DNA of 64,000 nucleotides from Bidens hawaiensis (lineage: Eukaryota; Streptophyta; Magnoliopsida; Asterales; Asteraceae). Where the stretch lies: positions 431,974 through 495,973 of the forward strand of contig JAIQDT010001936.1 in the NCBI GenBank assembly GCA_021521415.1, written 5' to 3'. The translations under genes were made by a program, and so were the position numbers. Below, one piece after another: positions 10,838-22,818 of this stretch; the first letter of the stretch is position 1, and the number at the start of each line of letters is the position of its first letter. The notes below the pieces were generated by a model. It did not search any database. It saw nothing but the letters and a program-made list of their open reading frames with translations, and was not told the DNA's origin.

Positions 10838-12070
10838 TTATTCCTTCATCAAGCGTTCCTCTCTGCAGCTTCCCCAAGTCTTTATCCTTTCGTACCTTTC
10901 CGCTCCTGATTCCTTGCAATCCCTAGCCATGTGGTCAGCTTTTCCGCATTTGAAGCACTTTGGACGATCAGGGCATTCTCGAGTGTAATGCCCACTCTTT
11001 CCATACCGATAGCACCTGTCTGTCCCAATCCTGCATTCTCCCGGGTGCACTCGCCCACACGTCTTACATGCATCCTTGTTCCCAACCTTGACCTTCCTCT
11101 CATCAGTTGTTGTCACCATCTCGCCAGACCGCTTAGCAGAGGTAGCCCATTTCTTCTCCTTCTTTTCCCCCACCACCACATCGTCCTCAGCCAGGTCAGC
11201 ATAAACCACTTCTGCAAGTTCAACAGCAGAGTCAAAGGTAGCAGGTTTATTTGCCCTGACTAACATGCGGACTTTTTGCGGCAATCCCCTCACATAACAT
11301 TTGATTCTCTGGACCTCAGTGTCAACCATATCAGGCACCAACCTAGATAGTCGGTTGAATTCAGTAGTATACTCACGATGCGTCATCATACCGGCCTTTA
11401 AATTTAGGAACTTCATCTCCGTCCTTTCAACCTCGGCATCTGCACAGAACTTCTTCATCACCAACTCTTTCAGATCGTCCCATCTCAACGCCTTGATCTC
11501 ATCTCTAGTCTTTCTCTGCTCCACACTTTCCCACCAATACATAGCTTCATCCTCGAATGATTGAGTAGCATAACCTACCGCTTGATCGGGACGGCACTCG
11601 CTAATGCGGATAACCTTATCCATGGCGGTTATCCACTGAAGAATAGCGACTGCGCCTCCTAAACCAGTCAGCTTTGGCGGGTCGCATCCTTTGAAGGACT
11701 TATAGTTGCACCCACCTTGGCCTCTTTTCCTGTCATCGACCTTCACAGACTTGTCCTCACTCGAGGCCTCTCTTTCTCCTTCCCCATCCTTTCTACCATC
11801 GCCACCCGCCCCTTCAGCAGCTCGTTCACGGCTTCCAGCAGATCTTTCGGGATTCAGGTCCTTCACAGCAGCAACTACAGCTTGAACGATGGCTGCTTGA
11901 ACTTCAGGGCTAAGTTGAACCTCTTCGTTGTTGTTCTGGTCTCCTCCAGCTGCGCTTCCTTCATCTTCGGTGTGGGAAGCTTCTTCTACCGAGGGTTGCC
12001 GGACAAGACGAGGCCTGCCACGACGTCCAGTGCGACCCCCAGTTCCCACAAATTCTCCAGCTCCAGCCAT
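10838..12070 (-). CDS. gag: Gag protein of element B
   Basis: Structural protein of the virus-like particle, about 410 residues. I prefer the methionine at 12070 (MAGAGEFVGTGG) because the frame upstream has no family-like residues. Order: a Gly/Arg-rich start, an acidic linker, a capsid-like Retrotrans_gag region (about residues 120-290, containing AILQWITAMDKV, YWWESV and NLKAGMMTHREYTTEF), then a cysteine-rich tail. The tail has a CKTCGRVHPGEC knuckle, a second knuckle that reads CYRYGKSGHYTREC, where Tyr replaces the expected second Cys, and an intact CFKCGKADHMARDC. The frame is open and stops cleanly about 370 bp before the polypurine tract, with no protease fusion. It was probably kept intact so that Gag can package its own RNA in trans with a partner's Pol. 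Confidence 0.9.
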   Translation of the reverse strand: MAGAGEFVGTGGRTGRRGRPRLVRQPSVEEASHTEDEGSAAGGDQNNNEEVQLSPEVQAAIVQAVVAAVKDLNPERSAGSRERAAEGAGGDGRKDGEGEREASSEDKSVKVDDRKRGQGGCNYKSFKGCDPPKLTGLGGAVAILQWITAMDKVIRISECRPDQAVGYATQSFEDEAMYWWESVEQRKTRDEIKALRWDDLKELVMKKFCADAEVERTEMKFLNLKAGMMTHREYTTEFNRLSRLVPDMVDTEVQRIKCYVRGLPQKVRMLVRANKPATFDSAVELAEVVYADLAEDDVVVGEKKEKKWATSAKRSGEMVTTTDERKVKVGNKDACKTCGRVHPGECRIGTDRCYRYGKSGHYTRECPDRPKCFKCGKADHMARDCKESGAERYERIKTWGSCREERLMKE

Positions 12071-12459
12071 CAGTATTCTAAAAGGGAAAACACAAACATC
12101 ATCACTCAAGGAACTATATAGTACAAGGATAGCAAGGCTAACAGGTAGTAACAGTGGCCAGCTGTGACTAGCTGATCACATTGCTTTCTGTGTCCTATAC
12201 ACTTCCCTTTATGAGTCTCTTTGTGGTGGTTCTACTTAAGCAGTTAGTCAAATCAAACAATCAATTATTTCTATCCTTATCGTTCACATATCTTTTCTTT
12301 CTCATTAACATATATCATTTAATCATACACTTTACCTTTACTGATCTTGCTTGAGCGACACATGGCATTCTTGAACTGGCATCTTCTTTCCTTTCTTACT
12401 TAAATCTCATTCTCTGTTCGAGTCTAAGCATGTAGGATGCTTAAATCTCTCGAACTTAT

Positions 12460-12471
12460 GCTCTGATACCA
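12460..12471 (-). other. Element B primer-binding site (initiator Met-tRNA)
   Basis: On the minus strand it reads TGGTATCAGAGC, the complement of the 3' end of plant initiator Met-tRNA. It lies 3 bp inside the right LTR, which is therefore the 5' LTR. Confidence 0.9.
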
Positions 12472-12474
12472 ACT

Positions 12475-14779
12475 TGTAAGGCCCCGAACCCGGTGACCCT
12501 ACTTTAGCGTCGGATTTACTCATAAACACAGTTCTTCAAATCAGAGTTTATTAAAACTTTTCGCGGAATATAAAACATCAATCATTTGTTACAAAACATT
12601 AAATCTTTTCTTTGATACCATAACACAAAACTTTATTTTTAAAACATCTTTACTTCTTTCTTCAGATGCCAGCCGTTCAATCCATGCCGTGTGTCATCCT
12701 CATGCTAACTCTATAATCAGCTCACCTGCGTGCATACTAAAAGTCAGCTACGCTGAGTGAGTTCTAGTTAATCGAACGCCATACAATACATACACATACA
12801 TACATATCCGTAGATACATATCCATACTTCACTAGTTACCCTTCTGTTCTACATACATACTTGCTACCATACATACATACATATCTACAATCACTAACCT
12901 CAGTCTACCGAGAGTACGTTCATAGTTCACCGTCTATACCTGTACTCAAGGTCGTGAACACGTACAAGGTTCGCAGTCCTTACCTATGTTCACCATTTAT
13001 GGTACGTACAAGGATCGCGGTCCTTCCCTATACCATAGTACATCCACAACACGTACAAGGTACGCAGTCCTTCCCTATGTTGCAACCTAATTCATAGCAC
13101 GTACGAGGTTCGTAGTCCTCCCCTATGCTACAAAATCAGCATGTATAAGGTTCACAGTCCTTTCCTATGCTGAAATACATCCACAACACGTACATGGTTC
13201 GCAGTCCTTCCCTATGTTGCAACCTAATTCATAGCACGTACGAGGTTCGCAGTCCTCCCCTATGCTACAAATACAGCACGTATAAGGTTCACAGTCCTTT
13301 CCTATGCTGACGCCTATCTACATTACGTATAAGGTTCGCAGTCCTTATCTACGTTTACATATATCATCTACTTCACGTATAAGGCTCGCAGTCCTTAACT
13401 ACGCCATCACCAGCCGAGTCTATGTCCGACAGAAGCTAGTTGGATTTGTCATCCTAACTTACTATGTCGAACGTAGAACTCACATGCCATTCGTGTACCT
13501 ATATACACATACTTACATTATAACATAAGAACACTCTAGGCATTCTTTACCTCATTCATTTAACAACCATACCCCTTGTCGTTACGTGCAATATCCGAAG
13601 ATCGTTCACGCCCCGACAAGTATTCATTTGAAATATTCATACATCTTCGATATATAATATTCGTACCTTTATTTTTAACCTGACAGTACGCGCAATATCC
13701 AAAGATCGTTCGCGTACCGACAAACAATCATTCATATCTATCACACATATCACATATGACATACACTTATCACTTAGGATAAATGTATTAACAACACATC
13801 GAGTATGCACACAGCCCCGAAAACATAACAAGGAATGGGGCTAGAAACTCACCTGAACACGGTTACGTTCACCGTTGATCATAATCTCTTTCTTCAATTG
13901 TGCACGGCTGACTGTAAAACAAACATACGTGTCAATACTCGCCTGATCTACTCTGGTGGCCTATTATTAGCTTACTTTAACTTATCGCTTTTAATTTATT
14001 TTCTAATCGAACTTGGCTTTAGGCGAAGTTAAACCTCAGTCGAACTTGGCTTTAGGCGAAGTTAAACCTCAGGCGAACTTGGCTTTAGGCGAAGTTAAAC
14101 CTCAGGCGAACTTGGCTTTAGGCGAAGTTAAGCCTCAGGCGAACTTAGCTCTAGGCGAAGTTGTCATCAGGCGAACTTGGCCTCAGGCGAAGTTATCGCT
14201 TTGAAGGCGAAGTTATCGCTTTGAAGGCGAAGTTGCCCAGATAGCCGCTGTTTCGGTTTCTGTCCAGCATTTCGAGCGATTTTAACACCCTTGCTATGGT
14301 TCAATATCACCCACTACGCTTCCCGACCATTTTCGGTCGTTTATACACTAAAAAGCTTGGATCTTTAAACTTCAAAGATCAAGAATCATACCTTTGAGCT
14401 TGTTTGGATCTCGTTTACTTGTTATCACAACTAATCGCTCTCTCTCTCTCTCTCTCTCTCTCTCGGATCTGCCCGCTCCTTCCCTCGGCCCGGCCGGCGG
14501 TTGTGGTGTGTGTGTTTTGGAGTGTTAGATAATAAGATAGAATGAAAGATATTTTGGGTTTAGGGGATATTTATATCCCTGAAATCCCATGGATCTAAGG
14601 CCCATTCTCATTTAACCCATCTCCATTAATCCACGTCCATAACCCATATCCATTACCCAACACTAGCCCGACCCATACCAACTCCTACTCTATTTATTTA
14701 TTTCCCGAACCCGAGTCAACTTTCCCTCTATTATTAAGTAATATAATTAATATCATTTTGGAAATTTCGGGATGTTACA
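12475..14779 (-). repeat. Element B, 5' LTR
   Basis: Near-identical to 8144-10440. It carries its own copies of the ten-unit array (12941-13416), the GGCGAAGTT array (14009-14234) and the CT microsatellite (about 14437-14464). It is followed by the target duplication ATTAA at 14780-14784. Confidence 0.92.
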
Positions 14780-14784
14780 ATTAA

Positions 14785-15413
14785 ACCAAATACAAATAAA
14801 TCCAAAACAAATACTCAAAAACATCCAAACTTATTGTCTTTTAATTTGATAACCTAAAGTCCAAAGTAAGTTCTTCATACTTAACTTCAATCATGTATAT
14901 AACCTGCAATATGCATACAAAATACAATAGGTTTGTCAATATAAAATTAAGCAAGTAATCATCAGATTTTGACACTAAATATAGTATATGAGAAAAACTA
15001 AAAATCAATATCATGAGCATCAACAATTAAATAATGAGCAAATAATTGGTTTTGTTTGACCATTGCCTAGCGACTCTCGATTTGGCTATTAAGTTTACTA
15101 TCACAAAGTTGCAGGTTATTTTGTGTCGGATCAATCAACACGTTAAATTCCTTATTTATTCTTTATTATCATCTCTCTGATTAATAAGGTGAGTAATCAC
15201 TCCCAATCTTTTACTGTTTTTAAATATTATGGTGATTTATGCTTCCTTAAAATATTCTTATATATCTTAATACTTCACTTGCAAATCATGAATATTGTGT
15301 GGTTGATCAATTGAATGTTTATATGTTACATGCTTACTTTCTTATTTGTTTATTTATTACATTAGGAGATGGCCAACATAATATATCGCAGTAAGTATGC
15401 TTCATAATATCCA
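14785..15413. other. Continuation of the LTR split by element B, then unassigned DNA
   Basis: Directly behind the ATTAA duplication the sequence should continue the LTR that begins at 8014. It is AT-rich and I could not see its end. No protein-like frame is present. From about 15360 the sequence belongs to the internal region of the next gypsy element, whose primer site is at 15699. Confidence 0.35.
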
Positions 15414-15560
15414 TTAGGGTTTGGTCAAGTCATGTTCCACATCTTGGTCAAAGTACGCTTCATAATATCCATCACTCATGTTGTCCTCGGGGTAAGGTTC
15501 GGCGATTCCGGCCTCTTTTACCTTGCGCACATAATTCTCCATATGAGCTTTAAATGACAT
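15414..15560 (-). pseudogene. Short gag-start remnant of a second minus-strand gypsy element (C)
   Basis: A 48-codon frame starts at 15560, about 140 bp inside the primer-binding site at 15699-15711, where gag starts in such elements. It begins MSFKAHMENYVRKVKEAG and ends soon after an in-frame stop. A 25-bp segment with GCTTCATAATATCCAT is duplicated at 15396-15420 and 15454-15478. No domain is recognisable. It may be the truncated start of gag or only a leader ORF. The rest of the internal region is missing. Confidence 0.35.
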
Positions 15561-15698
15561 CTATTAAGGGTGATTTAGAATGTGGAGGGAAAGAAATGGT
15601 TACCAGCCTATCTTATCCCTAAAACAAATAAACAATTATTTCCTATACTTGGATCGAAGCTTGGGTATTTTTATGATACCCAACTCGCTAAGATCGAT

Positions 15699-15711
15699 GG
15701 CTCTGATACCA
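15699..15711 (-). other. Primer-binding site of element C
   Basis: The minus strand reads TGGTATCAGAGCC, complementary to initiator Met-tRNA, five bases inside an LTR start TGTCACAACCC at 15717. It shows that the LTR to its right is the 5' LTR of a minus-strand element. Confidence 0.8.
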
Positions 15712-15716
15712 ACACT

Positions 15717-17655
15717 TGTCACAACCCAAAACACGGCCTAGGAGTGTGACGGATATGTTGGTACCACAAGGGTAAATAAATCAGAGTTACGTTAATTTAG
15801 CGGAAGTCTTATAAAACTTGTGGATTAAAGATGTAAATATTTACAATACAAAAGTCGGGATTATAAAAGATTCCCGAACTAGTTCAAAAGATTACTTGTT
15901 TTACATTACAAAACCACCGCCATTTATATATTAAAGTTTTAACAAAAGATCCGAGCCATCGGATTTAAATATAGCACTTCGACACATCCAAGCGCTAATC
16001 TTGTTCACCTGCACAATGTAAATAAAATACGTCAGCAACGAATGCTGGTGAACACGCTGACGCAAAAAAATTTTCTTTTACTTTATTACCCCTCGAGACT
16101 ACGCCTGCCTCGGCCCAACGTGGCTTAAGAATAACAAAGTTAAAACAACACATTCATAAACTCGAGTCTCTACTCTAGGTCACCTCAGCAAACACCGCAG
16201 CCTTCGACTTAGTTAAGTACCTGTAAATATACACAAAGGCCATACTCCCTGCAGGAGAGCGTCCTACGACCAAGGGTGGTGCGGTGTGCCCACCGCGTAG
16301 TACCACCTATGTAAGGATCCAGACACACGTATACCACTGCCTGAGGGCTAGGTTTATACTCTTATTTATAACGGTTTTAGGAACACATAGTTCCTTGTAA
16401 ACACTTTTTATATAACATATTTGACTTATTTGAAAAACAAGTTTATAAAAGTTTGGGGGCGTATTCACTTTTTCTCTTTGGGATCGGCTTCACTCACCGT
16501 CCGAGGGTCTTTCCCTTTTTATCTCGCACCTATACTACGAGTATAAATATTTGTTAGTCGGATATACAATCCGGCTTAAGACCTTTAGTCTTGTTCTATA
16601 TCTCGATGAACCTTTAGTTCATATATCTCATTTACTTGTAAACTTTTAGTTTAAAAGTAATTATAAACCTTTAGTTTATATAAAAACCCGACGTTTCTTC
16701 TTCTCTAAGAAACGTATTCTTTTTCTTTTATTATTTAAGAATACTCATTATTTCTTAAATAATAATTCCATAACAAAGAATACATATATATATATTTACA
16801 CACATATATACCTATTTACACTTCATTCCTTTATTCTTTTCTTTGTTATGTTTATTTCTCTTTTATCGAGGTATCGAGTATAACCTCGACTTAAGGTTTA
16901 AGCCTTTATACTATTTCTTTATTATATTCATTGGCGTTTTAAGCCTTACCTTAAAGGCTTGTGAAAACCCTAATGACTCGAGCAGCACTCCAACACCGCT
17001 TCACTTCTCGATCAACTTTAGTACGCCAACGACGACACCAATCTTCGACAATTGATAGTACGCCTTTTGAGAACAACACCTTCCTTGTTCGAATGTTGGT
17101 GGAGGGTGGCACGCACTTTGAGGAAACGTCGACATGGAAAACGAGGATCGAAACACGCTTATCGAGGAATTTTAGGCACGATTATCGAGGTGGATCGAGT
17201 ATACGATTGTCGGGATTTAGAGAGAAGCTAGAGAGAGTAATATGTGTGAGTTTTGGTGTGCATCAAATGAAATCCCGGAGATTGCTATTTAGAGACAAAA
17301 TTTTGGATCCCATCGCGGTACACGATGGGTCCTTAAGCTGACCTATCGCGTAGCGCGATATAGGTCAGATGAGTCACAGAGTAGATCTGCCACGTGGGGA
17401 CAGGTAGCAGCTGTTGCGCCACGTGGCTACACGTGGCAGCAGGTGGTGCCACCGTGTGCCATGTGGTACACGTGTCAGACCACATCATCGCGATACGCGA
17501 TGACGTCAGGTCAACAGCGATCGCGTATCGCTGTTAACTTCTTCCAGAACTTTGACCAAGCCCCATTGCGGTACGCGATGGGCTTGTCTTTTGTCCCGTC
17601 GCGTATCGTGATAGGACAAGAAAACAAAATTTTCACTTTAAACCCTAAGGTTTGA
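15717..17655 (-). repeat. LTR of element C (right border uncertain)
   Basis: It begins TGTCACAACCCAAAACACGG. It contains the GATCGGCTTCACTC and GGATATACAATCCGGC blocks of non-coding LTR type and, from 17300, several variants of CGCGTATCGCGATGG that also occur at 300-420. The right end is not marked by a clear terminus; 17655 is where the CGCGTATCG-rich part stops. The predicted frames at 16843-17655 look like chance readings. Confidence 0.4.
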
Positions 17656-18333
17656 AATTTGTCAATTTTAGTCCCTTAACTTTGGAAAGTTGACGTTTTG
17701 AACTCGAAATTTTCACGATGGTACATTAACTCCAATAACGCCGTTTATTTCGTTTTAATTTCAATAACGTCGTATATTTCGTTTTAACTTCAATAGTTTA
17801 GTTTACTTATTTTGATCTACTATTTTCGTGTTATCCTTGATTTAAAGAGTTTCATTTATTTATTTGTTTATTTATTTAGTTTTGACTCCAATAGTTCGTT
17901 ATTCTTAATTTCCAAGATTTTATATATTCATCATGATATTCAAAAGTTTCTTTTATTTATTGTTTATGTCTTAAAATCCATACAACGGGACAAACTTTGT
18001 GGACCATGCGACGATCTAAGTAATTACGAGTGCACAAGTAATTATCAAAGTCCTCGCATGGAAATCATAGTGAGTACGGTTGTGTGCAATAACTCAGAAC
18101 CTAGAGTGATTTTGGGCTACAATACAAATACAATATGATAAGGGCATGGTGGATACGCCGCTGGTACATCCTATTTATAAGTGTCCTTAGCATATTTTAT
18201 ATTTGTAGCGTTTTCGGGTCACTCGGAAATCTGGGGTGTTTTGTTCTATTACGGAAGTGATTTTGCATTTGGTTTATTCTAACTTTTCTTGACCACTAAT
18301 TTCGGGACGAAATTTCCAAAAAGTTTTAAATAC
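17656..18333 (+). other. Remnant before a 3' LTR, with a polypurine-tract-like end
   Basis: AT-rich DNA with no protein-like frame. Its last 36 bases contain TTCGGGACGAAATTTCC, the typical stretch at the end of a plant gypsy internal region, directly before the LTR at 18334. It is therefore the last part of a plus-strand gypsy element whose coding part is lost. Confidence 0.5.
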
Positions 18334-19694
18334 TGTAACATTCGTCAAAATCCGTTTCCGAAAACCTGACCCGATTAAAACCTTATTTACTTATTCATTT
18401 ATTTATATTGGTTTGGTTATCTTGTGGCTCAACCCCGCTGACGTTCATTATAGTTTCCGAAAACAAGACCCTTAACGCAATTTCTATAAAAATCAATCCC
18501 AATCCCACCACCCCACCTCATTCTTCCGTCACCATCCCGTAAATCTCGCCAACTTGCTCCGACCACTTCATTACAACATCAATTTGGTATTTTGACTTGC
18601 TTATTTTGCTAATATAACGCGCGAAGACCCTCCCCTAATTATTATAACGAGTCAACTTGATTTAGAATTAACATAACTGATTGCCAAACAAGAACATGTA
18701 ATAGATGGTCAATTATAATTAAATCAAATCTACTATAGTTTGTAATTGGCTATAAAAGTAAGCCCAACATTCGTTTCTAATGATTGCTCACTCTTTCACA
18801 AAATCTTAAGCTCCTCTCAATCATTAATGCTAATCTAGATCGAAGTCCGCCAACTCTTTGGAACTCCGTCTATCTGAACAATGTTTGATCATCTTCGTTA
18901 AGGGAAAACTCGTTATGCCAAACCGCTCGCTTAATCTTAATTCGTACTTTCATTATCCAAGTGAGTTTTCATAACCCCTTTTTACTTTTACACGTTTTGG
19001 GGTGTAGCACGTCACAAATTTTAATGTTCATTTTCAAGTTTCATGTTGTCAACCAAAATTCACATATATGTCTCGTATGTATTTGTTTCATATCATAATG
19101 CTTGTAAATTATGTGATTACGTGCTAGTTGTTTACTGCTTTTGTTGGTGGAAGTGACCCATACACATACACATCCTCAAAGTGGGAGGGTTCGACGGGAC
19201 GTACATGTGCTGCCTAATTCTTCAACTTATGTTGGAACGCTTTGTGGTCTCATCTAATACCCCTAGTAGATTTGGCTTATGTCAAGCGAACAGGAATATC
19301 ATATATTTATTTTACTTTACTTTATTCTTGAGGTGTTACATCTTGACATGTGAATTTTCTAATTTTCATATTATATATATATATGCAAAATTTTATGAAT
19401 TCTCACCAACATTATTGTTGACAAATATTTTAAACATGCTGCAGGTTGAAGTTTAATTTGAGGATTGAAGATTAGATAGTTGGACTATTAGGTTATTAAA
19501 ACATATCATAATGAAACTTAAAGTTATTGTATTGTTATATGCTTATTGCCAAATTGTGTATTTGTAACTTAATGAAATGAAATGAAGTAATTATAGTTGT
19601 CACTTTAATAGTGTCATGAGCTTGTGAGCAATCTGTATGTACCGCCCCGACATATTCCGCCCCGGCATATTATGCCTAAGGTCGGGGTGTTACA
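18334..19694 (+). repeat. 3' LTR of a decayed plus-strand gypsy element
   Basis: The 1361-bp unit starts TGTAACATTCGTC and ends GGTCGGGGTGTTACA, with a polypurine-like tract immediately before it. It ends where a 37-bp piece of the duplicated thaumatin-locus flank begins (19695-19731). A diverged relative is at 1036-2578. No partner 5' LTR is in the window. Confidence 0.65.
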
Positions 19695-19731
19695 TTGAAT
19701 GACATATATATTTAGTATATGCTTATGTTGT

Positions 19732-20632
19732 TGTTAGGCCATGACTTTTATACTGAGGATCCTTTATCCTTAATTATCTTATGGATAGTTTATCCTTGAA
19801 ATATGTATCAGGATATGAAGGATCAACGATTCTCGGTATTACTTATTTACTAATGATTGCGTTTAGTATGGTGATGTGTTAGACAGGTGTAACAATTTTA
19901 AGACGTACTTGCATCAATTATCCTCACAGAACATTCTTTAGCTGGAACGTGGATCCAGGATCCTACTTCAATGTAGCTGTTAATGGACGAACTCATGTGA
20001 AGATGAACGTGCAAATATCAACAACGGCAATAAGATTCATTCTCCCGCTTATCTCGCTACTGGATGGCTATTGGCACGTGGTCAAAGGTCGTGGAGCGGC
20101 TAAGTGGAGGACTTCCGGATAGATAGGAGATATTGTTAGTGATATTTTTTATTTAAACGAGCTATGATCGAGTAGATAAACACATGTACTTACACACACA
20201 CTAGAGCAGAAGCAATCATTCTCACTACACACTAGCTTATTTTGTAATCTCGATTATGTACTCCACAATATTTGTAACCACCTTTTGTTATCAATATAAT
20301 CGACGGTGATAGTTTTCACCGTCCGGAGGTTTTTTGTGCCGGAGATCACGATAATCATATACTCATCGACCAAAGGTTACCTTGTTGATCCTTGATTGGA
20401 GTGATTCGACGAAATATTAGTTTATTAATCCTTGACCGACGTCATTTCTTCAAAGATTACCTCGATAAGTTTTTACCGAAGTAAGACTATCTTGGTTAAG
20501 GGCTTTTTCCCTCGTAATCATATCTTCGTGTTCACTGATATTACGCTCATACACTTGTCATTATCGAGTTAGCACCTTACCTCACATAGCATATTTGGAT
20601 ACTTGATCATCAACAGATTTTTGTCCAAAACA
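19732..20632 (+). repeat. Element F, 5' LTR
   Basis: It starts TGTTAGGCCATGA and ends TTTTTGTCCAAAACA, directly before the primer site. It contains three GGATCC words, the signature word of F. Confidence 0.93.
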
Positions 20633-20635
20633 ATT

Positions 20636-20653
20636 TGGCGCCCACCGTGGGGC
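20636..20653 (+). other. Element F primer-binding site
   Basis: It reads TGGCGCCCACCGTGGGGC, three bases inside the LTR. This form is common in Tat-type gypsy elements. The priming tRNA is not identified here. Confidence 0.75.
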
Positions 20654-20717
20654 GATTGGTGCTATAATCCGAATTATTCGTATCAATTTACAATTTTTCA
20701 TACCCATATCACTTGCA

Positions 20718-22818
20718 ATGGCAATTCAATCCACCTCTGCATCGTCAACTATGCCGTCTTCGCTTTCTCTCTCCTCAAGGACCATGCCGTCGATGCCTCC
20801 GCCAATCACGGGAGCACCAAAGGCTATTGCTTCTAGAAGCAAGGCGCAACTAACAGTCTTCCAGAGCACAAAAACCGCTGCTACTGCGCCGATGGTTAAC
20901 ACTAACAATGATGTTTCATCTATGCTTTCACAGGTTAAGGCATATATGGAGCAACAGAACAAGACCAACCAAAGGATCCTGCGTGAGATCGAAGACATCA
21001 AGAAATCTAAGAGGCCAGCAGAGGATCTCACCCCTCTGATTCCTAGGATGTTGGATTTCACAAGTCCAGGATCCCTGGCTCAGTTTCCGCAAGGATCATC
21101 CATCCTTCAACAAGGATCCATGGGTCCTCAGACTCAAGTATCCTCAGCCTTTCAGCAAGGATCATCCATCCTTCAACAAGGATCCATGGGTCCTCAGACT
21201 CAAGGATCCTCAGCCTTTCAGCAAGGATCATCCATCCTTCAACAAGGATCCAAGGGTCCTCAGACTCAAGGATCCTCAACCTTTCAGCAAGGATCATCCA
21301 TATTTCAACAAGGATCCATGGGTCATCAGATCCAAGGATACTCGGATTTCCAACAAAGACCATCTAGCTTCAACCATGGGTCAATGGGTCAACCAATGTA
21401 GAGTTCCTCGATGTTCCAAAGGGGATCAGGGATGCTTCCGCCAGGATCCTCCGGGATTCCTTATCAAGGATCCTTCTTTCAGGATCAAGGATCCTTTGGA
21501 TCCCAACATCAACGATCTTCCGAAGTTCATGATGGGGACATAATCCCCATGCAAACCATAGCTTCTAGAGGACCCACTCTGATTTCAGACTCCTCTTATC
21601 CCAGATACTCGTCTGGAATACCAAGCTCCACCCAGCAGAGAGGTAACTGGTACGATCCTATATCTTTAGATACTAACCATGTTCCCATACAGGATTCAGG
21701 TATCAACCAGGCCATGGCCAAGGAGTTACAGAAGCTAAAGGATATGATATTCAGTGTCCCGGGAGTAATTCGTCCAATTCCTGAGATACCGGAGGGAAGT
21801 CAACAATTATCCAGATTCGCTCCGCCCATATGTGATGCTGAAATCCCGAAGCGGTTCCAAACTCCCAACATGAAGACGTATGATGGGAGCACTGATCCGG
21901 AGGAATATGTTGCACAGTATAGGGAAAGGATGGAAATTAATCCCGTTCCTGAAAACTCAAGGAGGCTTGCCTTTGCAAAGGATTTGGAGCCACACTAACG
22001 GGAGCTGCACTAAAATGGCTGCTAAGTCTCCCTCTTTCTCGGTTACATCTTTCTCTCATTTAGTTAATTTATTTAACACTCAATTTTCCTGTAGTCGGAA
22101 ATTTGAGAGGTTAACCAGTTACTTATATCGTGTTATTCAACCTAGTGATGAATTCCTTAGGGATTTCGTTACCAGGTTCGGCAAGGAAGCTCTAGAAATC
22201 CCAAACCTTGATATGACTACTGCTGTTGAAGCATTCAAAATGGGAATTCAAAAGAGCTCCCCTTTTTATGATGATTTAGTGATGACTCCATGCAGGACAT
22301 TAGATGAAGTCAGAAACAGGGCATTAAGATACATCCAATTAGAGGAAGATAAAAAGATCCAGGATCGTCTCGGGGGACAAACGAAACAAGAAACTCCCGA
22401 AAAGAATAAAGGATCCTGGAATAGAAACAACAATTCGAAGCCGTACGCCAAGTTCAACAATCAGAACGTACGGGCAGTTGAAGAAGAAGATGACGATGAA
22501 GACTATCCTTGCATCTCCGACTATTGTTACTCTGTGGACACTCATGGCTTGATCTGTGCCATGAAGGATCTGGGAGAAAAAGAAAGGTGGCCCCGAAAGA
22601 ATGAGAAGGTTGTCGGCTTCAAGGACAAATCTAAGTGGTGCGCCTTCCACGAAGATTTTGGCCACTCGACAGACGAGTGCATCGGCTTAAGGAAGGAAAT
22701 TGGATACCTCCTGAGCAAGGGTCACTTCAAAGAACTCTTGGGAAGGAAGAATCCAAGATCCAGGATCCTGAAGATCTTCCACAGAAAGCAACACCACCAC
22801 CGCCAGATGCTCATTTGA
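20718..22818 (+). pseudogene. gag: Element F gag, broken
   Basis: The capsid gene starts at 20718. The first 430 codons are low-complexity, rich in Ser, Gln, Gly and Pro, with a 22-residue repeat. A TAG stop at 21399-21401 interrupts the frame, which resumes in phase at 21411. The reading frame shifts by one base at about 21950-21975, inside the Retrotrans_gag domain (FGATLTGAALKWL, VTRFGKEALEIPN), and shifts back near 22640-22800 where the frame leads to protease. A CX2C-type tail reads WCAFHEDFGHSTDEC, a plausible zinc knuckle variant usual in this lineage. Two frameshifts and one stop mean no complete Gag can be made. Confidence 0.8.
21090..21345 (+). repeat. 66-bp (22-residue) tandem repeat in F gag
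   Basis: Three and a half copies encode variants of GSSILQQGSMGPQTQGSSAF with QQ. Each copy contains two AAGGATCC words, so the protein repeat and the enrichment of GGATCC have the same source. The reading on the opposite strand (21058-21363) is a by-product. Confidence 0.85.

Larger units (their letters stand above)
8144..14779 (-). mobile_element. Element B: complete non-autonomous Ty3/gypsy retrotransposon (Gag only)
   Basis: Two 2.3-kb LTRs (8144-10440 and 12475-14779) enclose a 2.03-kb internal region. The 5-bp target duplication is ATTAA (8139-8143 and 14780-14784). A primer-binding site for initiator Met-tRNA next to the right LTR and a polypurine tract next to the left LTR set the direction as minus. 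The only coding region is gag; protease, RT, RNase H and integrase are absent and there is no room for them. By eye the LTRs differ at about a dozen positions plus the length of a CT repeat (about 0.6 %), so the insertion is recent. Gag-only LTR elements of this type are called TR-GAG in plants and depend on Pol from another element. Confidence 0.9.

Noticed and set aside
16843..17655. Chain of plus-strand frames in the element C LTR
   Set aside because: They resemble no family, overlap in different frames, and lie in LTR-type DNA with repeated CGCGTATCG words.
1036..19694. LTRs at 1036-2578 and 18334-19694 as ends of one large element
   Set aside because: Divergence is too high, flanks show no common duplication, and no primer site follows the first LTR.
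21058..21363. Antisense frame in F gag
   Set aside because: Mirror of the 66-bp gag repeat. It has no promoter or conserved domain, unlike the antisense gene at 52474-54090.
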